Source: Fomes fomentarius (Eukaryota; Basidiomycota; Agaricomycetes; Polyporales; Polyporaceae). Taken from it: DNA of 64,000 bases. The notes below the pieces were generated by a model. The model saw nothing but the letters and a program-made list of their open reading frames with translations. It made no database searches and was not told the DNA's origin. Below are positions 46,771-56,997 of this stretch, in pieces. Every line of letters starts with the position of its first letter. Position 1 is the first letter of the stretch. The stretch is from contig JABYQN010000004.1 in NCBI GenBank assembly GCA_022606135.1, positions 62,001-126,000 of the forward strand, read 5' to 3'. Made by a program: the position numbers and the translations under genes.

Positions 46771-47447
46771 TTGGTTTGGCTCAAGTCATGCAATGATGAC
46801 TCTGAGATTTCGAGCTGAAGTTTGTTGCAATGCGAAGATCTCGGAGTCGGTCACCGGGTACAAGTTCAAATGTGTATAGACGCCGACGGCTTAGTCAGCG
46901 TCCTCGTTCGGCCCCACACTCCCGCACAGTGACACCTGAGTGACACTGGCAGTGAAATTCTGAATCTCTTCCTCTGCGATGCGCCCGCTGGATCTATGAA
47001 TGCTGGTTCTGATGATAGTACGTGAGCAACAGGGTATCAAAAGCACGTTCACTGGTGCCGTGGAGGTGATCCCCGCGTCGCGCGAAACTCTACTACGCCC
47101 GGGGCCAGCACGAGCATCGTGTTCGATGGGCCCTACTTCCCTGAGAACGCTTCTGATCCATTCGTTGCATCTGTTCAGAGCAAGAACTTAGAACAGTGAC
47201 TACTTCTCTGGTCTAGAATTTTTATGAGGCTCCGGTATGTAAATTCCCATTTCCCCGCTCAACTGCGCACTCAGCCGCACAACTCCCCTTGTGCGTTTCG
47301 ACTACACATCACACATATCTCGAGCTCTATCCTCTCAACCTCCACCCCTCGTCCCTTTTTGTCTTGCCCATCATCGTACCAATTGGCTAGCAAGTCGAGG
47401 TCCGCTTCTCAATATACGGTCTACCTCTGCAACGCAAACCCACTCCG
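46771..47447. promoter_or_regulatory. divergent promoter region shared by the two HET-domain genes
   Basis: About 680 bp between the two outward-facing HET starts. No exon recognised. A pyrimidine-rich tract occurs at 47300-47360, shortly before the 47448 ATG. Confidence 0.5.
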
Positions 47448-49352
47448 ATGGAGACTACTTCTCACCTCAAGCCCTTTTCTGTCGATGCCGCGGTGCGCGT
47501 ATGTGTGACAAATGATCGTGCACTATATCTGGGCACGCTGACTGTCTGTCAGGCTTGCCATGGTGTGCCGGGTACAGGGACGCTTAAAGACACGCCATTG
47601 CGAGTGCTCGTGCCAACAAACAAAGAGCCTTCCTTCATGCGAGTGCCATATGTCGATCAGCCCTACGTTGCAATCAGCTACTGTTGGCCCGGTGGGGCTG
47701 CATTCAAGCGTCTGGCTAGCAGCAACAGCCCAACCGTTGTCGCCATCGACGACGCCCATGTACATTCCGTACACTTCTCACGATTCATCGCCGACGCTGT
47801 CCAGTCCCATAACCGATCCACAGGCAGGGCACTCGCCGTATGGATCGATTTCCACTGCATCAACCAGGCTGACAATACGGAGAAGGCGGAGCAGGTCGCG
47901 ATCATGCAGCGCATCTACGCGCGAGCTGAGACAACGCTGATCATGCTTGAGGACCTCTCAATTACCCAGGACGACCGAAACCTCCTGCTCCGCTTCAAGA
48001 AAACGGAGGGGTACGTCCCCCTCGTCCGTCGCATTATCTCCTCGCGCTGGTTCACACGTGCCTGGTGCTCGCAGGAGCTCGTCCTCAGCTGTCGTGCGCA
48101 CTTCTACATGCACGACGCCCTGAGTCCTGGTAGCGCTATACGGATCGACTCCGACAGCCTCTGGCACTGCATGGATGTCGCTCGCTACATCGATGGCTCA
48201 ATACCGTTGTTTAGTCAACCTCGGGGTCGCGTCCTGGTTGGCCTGTTTAACGTCGCATGGGCGCTCAATGTCGTTCAGCACCTCGGGTGCAGTGACGAGT
48301 ACGACAAGGTCTCACTTGTCTGCAACCTGCAACGCTACAACTACATCTTCACTGCGCGTCCTAACGCATTCGGCGTCCCTGCTGACATCGCTCCCACTGT
48401 CCGGCTCAACGTCTTAAAGATGACTAACATCATGGCTATCGGACGCCACGACTATTCTTTGCTTCTCGCAAACCATGGGCAGGATAACCCCTTCCACGGC
48501 CTCTATGGGTTCGGATGGGCTGGCGTTCCCGTTCCCGAAGATAGACTGTCTGAAGTATGGGTCGAAAAGGATTACGAGGTCTCGCGCGATCCCCACATTG
48601 CAATCCATGGAGCAGGACTCCTCGTCCGAGGTGTCGTTGCGTCGATCGTGCAAGAGCATGTGTGGGACCTCCGTCGTGAAGATGGAGGCATAACTGTGAC
48701 CGTCGATGGCACCGCCCGCTTTATTGCACTTGATCACCAGACACACGTCTCGTGGTCATGGACTCGCGCGTCTCAGCTCTTCCGTGTTCTCCTCTCCGCA
48801 ATCTGCAACTCAACAGAGCAGCGTTCCCCTATCTCAACTCCAGATTCTCAGTCCTCATTTGCCTCCAATGCTTCTGAACATGCACGTATCGTCCTCGGCT
48901 ATCTCCTCGCCGACCCGGACTACCATAATCAGCCCCCACCTATCCTAGGCGACACCTTCGCTCTTCTACACGAGCTACTCGCCACACACATCGGCGACCT
49001 TCGAGACATTGCGAAGGCCGTGTCATTCCTTTGGCGGGACAGTGATGCCCGAGCCAGCTTCAGCACCGTCCATCTCAGTGAGGGCAGCGTTCTGCTCCTC
49101 AGTGGGAACGCGCCTCTCGGAGCGCTGACCGGTCTGCTTCTCTTCCAACCCTTTGTCGTGCGCCCGAAGCTGTTCTCACCACCGGTGGTCTTGACTGCCA
49201 ATTCGCTCGTCCTAGAGAATGTAGAGTCAGAGCCGCAGCCTGATAATACACGGAGGTGCGTGGGCGCGGTGAGAGGGCTGGGGATGATCCGGGAGGACCC
49301 GGCGTCACTTCGTGGATCTGGTGCTCATGAACAGCAGTTCCGGATTCTCTGA
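47448..49352 (+). CDS. HET-domain protein 2
   Basis: A single-exon 634-residue protein. The start METTSHLKPFSVDAAVRVCV was chosen as the first ATG of the frame. HET motifs in order: YVAISYCWPGGAAFKRL (residues about 73-90), ALAVWIDFHCINQADNTEKA (about 128), QRIYARAETTLIMLEDLSI (about 155) and SSRWFTRAWCSQELVLSC (about 200). Downstream lie a helical region (HCMDVARYIDGSIPLF, YDKVSLVCNLQRYNYIF) and a C-terminal domain with no known family, ending QFRIL. It lacks a signal peptide or membrane span. Typical fungal HET proteins act in vegetative incompatibility and programmed cell death; this specific role is inference. It is more compact than its divergent neighbour and shares little sequence outside the HET core. 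Confidence 0.88.
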   Translation: METTSHLKPFSVDAAVRVCVTNDRALYLGTLTVCQACHGVPGTGTLKDTPLRVLVPTNKEPSFMRVPYVDQPYVAISYCWPGGAAFKRLASSNSPTVVAIDDAHVHSVHFSRFIADAVQSHNRSTGRALAVWIDFHCINQADNTEKAEQVAIMQRIYARAETTLIMLEDLSITQDDRNLLLRFKKTEGYVPLVRRIISSRWFTRAWCSQELVLSCRAHFYMHDALSPGSAIRIDSDSLWHCMDVARYIDGSIPLFSQPRGRVLVGLFNVAWALNVVQHLGCSDEYDKVSLVCNLQRYNYIFTARPNAFGVPADIAPTVRLNVLKMTNIMAIGRHDYSLLLANHGQDNPFHGLYGFGWAGVPVPEDRLSEVWVEKDYEVSRDPHIAIHGAGLLVRGVVASIVQEHVWDLRREDGGITVTVDGTARFIALDHQTHVSWSWTRASQLFRVLLSAICNSTEQRSPISTPDSQSSFASNASEHARIVLGYLLADPDYHNQPPPILGDTFALLHELLATHIGDLRDIAKAVSFLWRDSDARASFSTVHLSEGSVLLLSGNAPLGALTGLLLFQPFVVRPKLFSPPVVLTANSLVLENVESEPQPDNTRRCVGAVRGLGMIREDPASLRGSGAHEQQFRIL

Positions 49353-49582
49353 GCGATCGATTGTAAATGTAATCAGACAGATGACACGACGATGCGCTGA
49401 AACCGACAGGTGGGAGCGTTCGGTGAGATCGCGTGTTCGAACTTCGCTGTCTCTGAGTCTCTGTGGCACTAACTTCCGTGGTGAAGGGTTTGCGCAAGGA
49501 AGCAATTCTACTGCGGTACCCCACCCTCACAGTGTATATATGGGCGAGTCCGAGAAGCGCAAGCTGCAACTAAGCCGCCATC

Positions 49583-49822
49583 ATGGTCACCCAAGGAACA
49601 ATTGCGAATCTGTCACTAAGTAGGACGCGTGTATCCCTCCATCGCCGCGCTTCTCCCCCTCTCACCAACCCTGCGCCTGCCACAAAGCCTCAGCTTTCCC
49701 CTGTCCTCCCCCATGCTACGGCTCCCACACCCACTGCCACTCCAGAAACAGCACCTTGTGCGAAACCTAAACGTATCACTGCTACCTCGAAGAGGTCTGG
49801 AAAGGGCAACGGAAAGACATAG
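49583..49822 (+). CDS. small basic protein with LHRRASPP motif, paralog 1
   Basis: A 79-residue frame starting MVTQGTIANLSLSRTRV. It contains LHRRASPP at about residue 19, a Pro/Ala/Thr-rich middle, and a Lys/Arg-rich end (KPKRITATSKRSGKGNGK). The same layout occurs in the frame at 50116. A TATA-like TGTATATATGGG lies about 45 bp upstream at 49532-49543. No known domain; the basic composition suggests nucleic-acid or nuclear association, which is inference. Confidence 0.45.
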   Translation: MVTQGTIANLSLSRTRVSLHRRASPPLTNPAPATKPQLSPVLPHATAPTPTATPETAPCAKPKRITATSKRSGKGNGKT

Positions 49823-50115
49823 AGCGCGAGCTCAGCTAGGTCTGTCCTGGCACTTACGTCTGTCTGACTTCGATATGGTACTAATTCCTGACTTCTCTGT
49901 ACTAGGCACAGTGATGAGCGTCGTCTCAAATGGTGACTGGTCGACGATCGCTCGAATATGTAGAGTAGCCCTGTCTCTTGCCCAACGCGGCTTCGCGCAC
50001 GCCCACTAAGTTGTAGCTTCGATGGAATAGGGCATTCGCGCAGCCGCATGCGCAGCGTCCCTTTGTATTCATATACCAGACGAATGCGAGTGCGAGCTGT
50101 AGCAACCCCGGCGCA

Positions 50116-50361
50116 ATGGGTCCCGGACGTACCAACATCTTGCAAGCGACCCCACTGGTCACCAATTACCAGATCCTCCACCGTCGCGCATCTCCCCCAG
50201 CCGCCGGTCTAGGCTTGCTGTCGCCTCCCCGCAACGTTAACGTTGAACCACGTCCTCTCTTTCCCTCTACCCCTTCAGGGAAAAGCAAGCCAAACCCGAA
50301 CTCGTCTGGGAAGCGAAAGAGTCCGAGTAGTAATACCAGAAACATCACTTATCTTGTCTGA
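50116..50361 (+). CDS. small basic protein with LHRRASPP motif, paralog 2
   Basis: An 81-residue frame starting MGPGRTNILQATPLVTNYQI. LHRRASPP is at about residue 21, followed by a Pro-rich middle and a Lys/Ser-rich end (GKSKPNPNSSGKRKSPSS). It lies about 290 bp downstream of paralog 1 on the same strand. The shared motif, similar spacing from the Met and similar basic tails point to a tandem duplication. Function unknown. Confidence 0.45.
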   Translation: MGPGRTNILQATPLVTNYQILHRRASPPAAGLGLLSPPRNVNVEPRPLFPSTPSGKSKPNPNSSGKRKSPSSNTRNITYLV

Positions 50362-51356
50362 TGTCGTATCGTAAGTCTGTGACTACACACTGTGCATACG
50401 ACGGCGACTGATCCCTGGATGCTAGAGACGAGGGATGGATTGATATGAGGGGGGAGGGTTGAGGAGTATGACTGTTCGGCCGTTGACCACACTCTGGCAA
50501 TCGTTCCGGATTCTCCATGTCGAGATACCTAATATGAATGCATTGATAGTACTGCTTCATGATCATCCACGGTGTGGGACCCCGGCGTGACTTGTTCAAC
50601 CTGAGAAGGTTAAGGGCAAAGAGCGTACTGCGCTCGCGCTCGGTACTCCAGAGGTGGACGAATGGGTCAAGGCCGGGGAGGGACGCGACGGTGGGTCGAA
50701 GAACGTCGTGCGGCCTCTTGAGCACTAAGAAGGTTGGTGAAGAATTGCAAGTATTCATCACGTCGCCTCGCCTCGCCTCATTTCGCCTCGCGTCGCTTCG
50801 CGCGCCGAATTTCTATTTGCGGCTTGCCCCGCCCGAACGGTGGTTTGATAGTTGTGAGAGGTGCGGTTTGTCTTGGATCACAAGCTGACCAGTGATGAGT
50901 ACTTGTATGTATCAAACCCCCTGCTCAGGTGTCTCGAGTATTGAAACTGCCGGAAAAAATTCTTCCCTGCACCCTTCGCTCGGGACTGGGATCGACCTTT
51001 CGTTCCTCATGAGGTGCTGCTCGTCCGCCATCTGCTATCTTCGGCGACCGCGGCACCTGCCTCGACACCGCTCGTCGCTTGCTCGGATCGCAGTCCAAAT
51101 ACTGTATAGAGCTACGCCCCGCTGCGACGCCGCCCTCCTGCGAGTCGACGCCAGTGACCGAAGGCGATTTGCGTGCCAGGAGAGTATAAGCCGAATCTCA
51201 TCGCATTGACTAACTGCTGGAAAGTACAGGTTGTCAAGTAGACCACATGTTCGGTGTACAAATACGAACTTCGACGCATGTCCAAGATACCGTAACTATT
51301 GTGTACAGTGATGTCCTCTACTACTAGTACTTGTTCGGATGCAGGACGAAGGCTCT
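50362..51356. other. intergenic region with CGCCT-type tandem repeat
   Basis: About 1 kb without a supported gene. A short degenerate CGCCT/CGCTT array lies at 50761-50802. Confidence 0.45.
50761..50802 (+). repeat. short degenerate CGCCT tandem array
   Basis: Repeated pentamers of the CGCCT/CGCGT/CGCTT type are visible directly, beginning CGTCGCCTCGCCTCGCCTCA. Confidence 0.7.
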
Positions 51357-51994
51357 TCATTGGGAAGAGACGGGCTTGGGGTCCCAAGTCTGACGGGTGC
51401 GGAGTTCTTCGATGCATGCAGAAAGGGTGACCTGTCGGTCGAACGCACGTCAGCCTCGCAATTCTCAATCCGCACAGCAAGTGTGACACCACACGTACCG
51501 GCACGCCCAAAGCAGCCCTCCCAAGCGTGATGCAGTTCCCGTCCTTGTTCGACACAGTCTGCGACTGCTCGTTGACCGTCCAGAGCTGGGCCTCGTCCTC
51601 CGGGTCGCAGTCGTCGATGTACAGCGTCTGGGTCGCGGTGCCGGGCACGACCCCTTTGGCACTGATGCACCAGTCGGCCCAGACGATCTGCGTGGGCACG
51701 CCTGTGCCTTGGGTTGAGAAGAGTGCGGTTATGTCCCTGAAGGAGCCGTCACCGGGCAGGGCGGCGACCAGCGGCGCGGTGGGAGCGCCGAATTCGGGGC
51801 GAAGACAAGGGAGCGGTCTGTGTATCAGCCGGTCTGAGCGATCCGTGCACATTGGACTATCAGGTCTGGATCATAAGGGGCAACTCACTCTGGGTGGAGA
51901 AGAAATGCGCGGCAGAGCCGGGAGGGATGAAGTCTGCGGTGGCGAAAGGCGCGGCTATGAGTGCGGAGGTGAGTATGGCGAAGGATGTCATCAT
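51357..51994 (-). CDS. small secreted protein with ricin-B-like lectin fold
   Basis: Four exons inferred from GT-AG sites and frame: 51994-51889, 51833-51753, 51707-51499 and 51431-51357, giving about 155 residues. An N-terminal signal peptide is seen (MMTSFAILTSALIAAPFATA, then DF). The mature part has beta-trefoil features: a VPTQIVWADWC strand, an EAQLWTV element of the QxW type, a DGNCITLG strand with a VPVTLSAC-like follow-on, and a second QTW near the C-terminus. Such lectin-fold proteins bind sugars; only the carbohydrate-binding module is present and there is no enzymatic chain. The role (defence, wall interaction or other) is unknown. TATAAA (minus strand, 52081-52086) lies about 90 bp upstream. 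Confidence 0.7.
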
Positions 51995-53217
51995 GGTGGA
52001 ACGTAAACTGGGGTATGGTGCTAGAGCAAGTGATTGAACAGTGAGGAGCTCTCCCTGCAGTGCTGCTCTTCAGTACCACCTTTATACTGTATAGACACCC
52101 GTACTGACGGAACAATCGCCGACGTCGAGATTGAAAAACCTCCTAGATGGGGTCTCACCTTCCCCAGACTCCGGCATCAGCAGCCCGTCGAGGTGAAATA
52201 TCAGTGAAGTTGAAATGCTTGAAAGGCCGAGGCCAGGGCGATCCCGGCTAAGACACGTGCCAGGGTGCGTCACTGAAGACAACAGTGGGATATCATATGG
52301 AGCAAGCCAGCGGTTCGACGTTATACTGTCGTTGGGCGGGTGCTTGAAGATCCGAGCCCTCACCCGACCCAGACCTGGACGACAATTGATATGAAATTGG
52401 TATTGCATACGGATGCCGAGTTACTCGTGGGACCCATGGTGTGTCATTGGTGTAGCAGACAAATTGCACTACGCTGCGCATGAGGAGCGCGTCTTGCATA
52501 TCCTAGTGGTCTCACATGCTCATGTCCGTAAGTGGGATCGACTCCACTAAAGAAGCTCAGTGAACGACGAATGACTTCGGTATACAGTCTGTGAAAAGGC
52601 CTTGCATACATTCTTGACAGAAGAATAATAGTCAACCGTCAGAGCCACTGGAGCGCACTAGGGCCCATGGTAGCGTCAATCTTACACGTACGTACGATTG
52701 GAAACCGGACTTGAAGCTTGAAGCTTTACAGTGAGTGTTCGCGATTCTGGTGAAATGGTGCCCGCCGTCCATGACGCTGCTAGCTAGAAGCATAGACTCC
52801 AACGTGCACATTTAGCTAGGTACAAAGGAAAATGAGTATTCTCGGGAATCAGAGGTATTTACATATCGGAAGGGCGAGCATCATTGAATCCGACTCTGGC
52901 GGTCCGGCGTCTTTGTCCGTTCAGGGCAGGACTGTCCCCGTGACGTAAGCGCAAGCCCAGCATCCAGCTTACGCAATCTGTTCCATGGGCCGCTCATGTC
53001 CGATGTCGGCTTGGTCCGATTTCTACGCAGTGCAGACTCCAAGTTCCCTGAACCGACTGGATGGTGGCATTATAAATCTTGAGCACGTCTCCGTCCATGT
53101 CGACCGCCTGCACCGATCGATGATCACTACACCTACATTCACGAATGCATAAGTAATCACAGGTAGTACGGTCATGAACCCGACGGTTTCATCTACTCCA
53201 CCACTGGTCTTTCGGAT
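51995..53217. other. intergenic region
   Basis: About 1.2 kb between divergent starts of the lectin-fold gene and MDR reductase 2. Holds their promoters: TTTATA at 52081-52086 (minus-strand TATAAA) and TATAAAT at 53071-53077. No gene recognised. Confidence 0.55.
53071..53077 (+). promoter_or_regulatory. TATA box of MDR reductase 2
   Basis: TATAAAT, 141-147 bp before the ATG at 53218. Position is plausible for fungal promoters; function inferred. Confidence 0.5.
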
Positions 53218-54557
53218 ATGTCTACGCAGAAGGCTCTCTTCCTAACAGCCCAGCATGGCGACTGGGTGATTCGCCCAACCGCCATCCCAACACCTGGTCC
53301 GAAGGATGTCCTCGTCAAAGTCATCGCGACTGCGCTGAACCCGGTCGATTGGAAGATCCAGCAATATGGCCATCCTTTGGTGACTGAGTTTCCCTTCATC
53401 TCCGGCACCGACGCCGCTGGTACTGTGGAGGCGGTCGGCGCAGAAGTGACCAACTTCGCCAAGGGGGACCGAATGTATGTCTATTCCAGCTCAGTTCGTT
53501 GTCGTTAGGTGCTCACATATACACCTCGGGGTACATGCTATCTATCTCTAGCGTCTTCCAAGGCTATCTGCAAAACGAGCTTGCCACCTTCCAGCAATAC
53601 ACGCTCGTTCCTGCAGATTTAGCCGCGAAGGTGAGTTCAACCATGATGCATCGCCCAGCAGGCATGTCTAAACTCGCTGGCATGCTCTTAGATCCCGGAG
53701 AACCTCTCCTTTGACCAGGCAGCTTCAGTCCCGCTTGCTCTGGCGTCGGTCGTCACCGTGTTCTGGAGCCATGACGAAGCCGCCGCCGGACACACTCTGG
53801 ATTTCCCTGCGCCGTGGGAGGAGGGCGGGCTGACTGAGTTCGTCGGAAAGCCCATATTCATCACTGGTGGCGCGACGTCAGTCGGCCAATACGGTTCGTC
53901 CCGCCTTCCGGTCCTCGTACTCCCCAATCCGAGGGCAACCGCGGCTGACCTTGCTCGTGATCCACAGTCATCCAGCTTGCGAAGCTCGTCGGCTTCTCGC
54001 CCATCATCACCACTGCCTCGTTGCACAACGTAGAATACCTCAAGTCGCTCAGCGCAACGCACGTCCTCGACCGCTCGCTCTCGCATGACATAATACTCGC
54101 TGAGCTCAAGAAGATCACCAACGGGAAGCCGCTCGAGCTCGCGTACGAGGCAGTCTGGACGAAGGAGCTCCAGGAGTTTGTGTATGATGTCGTCGCGCCT
54201 GGCGGATCCGTCGTGCTCGTCGGGATGGACGAAATCTCCGATGAGAAGAAGAGGGCGGAGGATGGGAAGAAGATTGCGACTGCGTGGGGCAATGTGCATG
54301 TGCCGTTCCACCGTAAGGTCGGCGTGGAGCTATACAGCAGACTGACGGAGTGGCTCCGTACGGGTGTCATTGTGGTGCGTAACATGCTACGAGATCTTTG
54401 TGAAGAAATATACTGACGCTCCGCTGTACTACAGCCTAACAGAGTCGAGGTACTCCCGAACGGACTCGCTGGTATACCTGAAGGCTTGGAGCGCCTGAAG
54501 AACAACAAAGTGAGTGGAAGAAAGCTCATTGCCCACCCGCAAGAGACGCCACAGTAG
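53218..54557 (+). CDS. MDR-superfamily reductase 2 (ToxD / enoyl-reductase like)
   Basis: Starts MSTQKALFLTAQHGDWVIRP. The GroES-like part has GPKDVLVKVIATALNPVDWK and GTDAAGTVEAVGAEV. After introns follow FQGYLQNELATFQQYTLVPA, IPENLSFDQAASVPLALASV and the nucleotide-binding loop FITGGATSVGQY. Then come LVGFSPIITTASLHNVEYLK, SATHVLDRSLSHDIILAELK and the C-terminal exon PNRVEVLPNGLAGIPEGLER, with the stop at 54557. No zinc-binding cysteines. Five exons with intron positions shared with the neighbour at 55079. About 65-70% similar to that neighbour by eye, so a local tandem duplicate. The substrate is unknown; family members reduce activated double bonds or quinones using NADPH. Confidence 0.88.
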
Positions 54558-54974
54558 TGTTACTTTTATGGACGAGAAGCTGTATATGATGATTGGTCTA
54601 TATTCAAGTTTCCGGGTAGTACGTCGGAGGTGTGGGAACATCAAGATACAGTGACTTCTGGATCACGATAGTAACTGCCATGAAATTTCTCTAGCCATGC
54701 ACAGTCAGGCTGTGCCAGTGAATCACCGACTCGGAGACTAAGAACATCGGTTCTACAAACTTTCAAGAAGCATGTACTTTGCGTTGGGCGAGCATCAATT
54801 AAGTTCAAGGCTTAAGACGCATCAAACCTGACAGAGCGCCCTACCGTTTCGTGGACTTGCTTAAATCCGACCCCGGCAAATACCTCCCACTCTGGAACTT
54901 GCTTGCAAAGGTCGTTCTATTTTCGAATTCTGCCCTGCAGTCCCGCTTGATGTTTCAAGGCCATGATCTCAGAG

Positions 54975-54982
54975 TATAAATA
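54975..54982 (+). promoter_or_regulatory. TATA box of MDR reductase 3
   Basis: TATAAATA, 97-104 bp before the ATG at 55079, with pyrimidine-rich DNA following; a standard strong fungal promoter layout. Confidence 0.6.
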
Positions 54983-55078
54983 GGAAACCTCGTCTGGGAG
55001 GAACAGTAAGTCACTCGCCCTTCGTATTTCTCCTGCATCACCCGCGCGCACCTCTCTACTTCTCCCCATTTCGTTGAC

Positions 55079-56453
55079 ATGCCATCTCAGAAGGCTCTCT
55101 TTCTCACAGCCAAGCAGGGCGACTGGGAAGTTCGTGACGCCGAAATCGCGACTCCTGGCCCCAAAGACGTCCTCGTCAAGATCATCGCGACCGCGCTGAA
55201 CCCGGTCGACTGGAAGATCCAGAAATATGGCTTCCATTTCACTGAGTATCCGATCATCTTGGGTACGGACGCCGCTGGTACTGTCGAGGAGATCGGTGCA
55301 GAAGTCACAAACGTTGTGAAAGGAGACAACATGTACGTCTGCTCACGATGCGCCGAGAGAGTCCACCATAGCCTGAGAGTTTCTGATACCGCACATCATG
55401 ATTTCGCAGTTTCTTCCAAGGCTATCTGCAGAACCCACTTGCGACCTTCCAGCAGTACTGCATCGTCCCTGCGGAGATCACTGCAAAGGTGAGGCATGTG
55501 ATAACTGCGGCTCGGGTGGCATTTCCACTTCGACCAAGTTGCTGATCTTCTTCCCCATCCGATTACAGATCCCGGAGAACATCACCTTCGACCAAGCAGC
55601 TTCCGTTCCGCTCGGGCTAGCCACGGTCGTCACTACGCTCTGGAGCCACGACCCGGACGCCAAGTCCGTCAACTTCCCAGCGCCCTGGGAGGAAGACGGC
55701 CTGACCAAGTTCGCCGGAAAGCCAGCATTCATCATCGGTGGCGCGTCCTCTGTCGGCCAGTATGGTTCGTAATCCTTTCTCTCACCTCGCCCGCTCGGCC
55801 GCTGCCACTCGCGTGGCAGAAGCTAACTCGATATCGATACTCGAATCAATTCGCGTTCCAGCTATACAGCTCGCGAAGCTCTCCGGATTCACGCCGATCA
55901 TCACCACAGCGTCCCCGCACAACGAGGGTCTCCTCAGATCCCTGGGGGCAACGCACGTCCTCGATCGCGCGCTCCCGTCCGACGGGATCCTCGCTGAGCT
56001 CGCAAAGATCACGGGCGACAGGCCGCTCGAGTACGTGTATGACGCGGTCTCACTCGCGGACACACAGACGCTAGCATACGACGCGCTAGCGCCGGGCGGG
56101 TCCCTGGTGCTGGTGCTTCCCGACCAGATCCCAGCGGAGAAGAAAAAGGAAGGAGACGGGAAGACGGTCGTGTCCTCTTATGGCACCGTCCATGCGCCGT
56201 TCAATCGCAAAGTGGGTGTCGAGGTGTACAGCAGGTTGTCAGAGTGGCTCCGCACGGGCGTGATTGTGGTGGGTGCGATTCTAAACATGCTACTTATCCG
56301 GAGACTGACTCTTGGCTGGTTGATGCATTCTAGCCGAACAGAGTCGAGGTGCTTCCAAATGGTCTCGCGGGCATCCCGGATGGATTGGAGAGACTGAAGA
56401 ACAACAAAGTCAGCGGTACGAAGCTGATCGCGCATCCTCAAGAAACGGCCTAG
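55079..56453 (+). CDS. MDR-superfamily reductase 3 (ToxD / enoyl-reductase like)
   Basis: Starts MPSQKALFLTAKQGDWEVRD. Conserved segments: GPKDVLVKIIATALNPVDWK, GTDAAGTVEEIGAEV, FQGYLQNPLATFQQYCIVPA, IPENITFDQAASVPLGLATV, FIIGGASSVGQY, LSGFTPIITTASPHNEGLLR, SLGATHVLDRALPSDGILAE and the final exon PNRVEVLPNGLAGIPDGLER. The stop is at 56453. It begins about 520 bp downstream of reductase 2 in the same direction. The introns carry standard GT-AG ends; the second one includes a pyrimidine-rich 3' part. The predicted soluble NAD(P)H-dependent reductase lacks structural-zinc cysteines. Complete and intact. Confidence 0.9.
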
Positions 56454-56997
56454 ATCCCCTGTGTCAGTCAATAGAGATTGTTCAGATGCAGTGGCTTGAA
56501 TAGGACAAAGGATATGAACCTCTTATCATTTCATTGATTCATGCCATCTAGGAGACGACAACAGAGTCCGCATACTTCGACCTCTGTAAGAAAGGTGGAG
56601 CGACAGTTCGAGCCAGCAAGTGTAGTGGGTACTTTCGTGACTCGCCGCATAACTCATGAGGATCTCCAGGATGCGTCTCTTTAATTCGATGGTAGCTGAC
56701 GCGCTCCCGATGAGGCAAACTGGAGATCAGGAAGATGAAACCGAGTCAAGGGATGGAAGCAGGAGAATGGCGTGGCTCCCCACTGCGCACATACCTCATG
56801 GATGGCGATTCACTCGATAGACACGATGGCCTGTCAGTGAAACTGTCTTTCTACAATTTACCGTTAAGTGAGTCTAGCCGTGGCGCATACAGTATGCTCA
56901 GTCGACTCACAATCTCTGTTATGTTATGGGGGGTCTGTACATCGCACATTATGATCGTGGAACTTGGAACGGAACGAGAAAGGCGATGCGTGGACCA
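56454..56997. other. intergenic region between convergent genes
   Basis: No exon or RNA gene seen. Contains the 3' flanks of MDR reductase 3 and F-box gene C. Confidence 0.5.
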
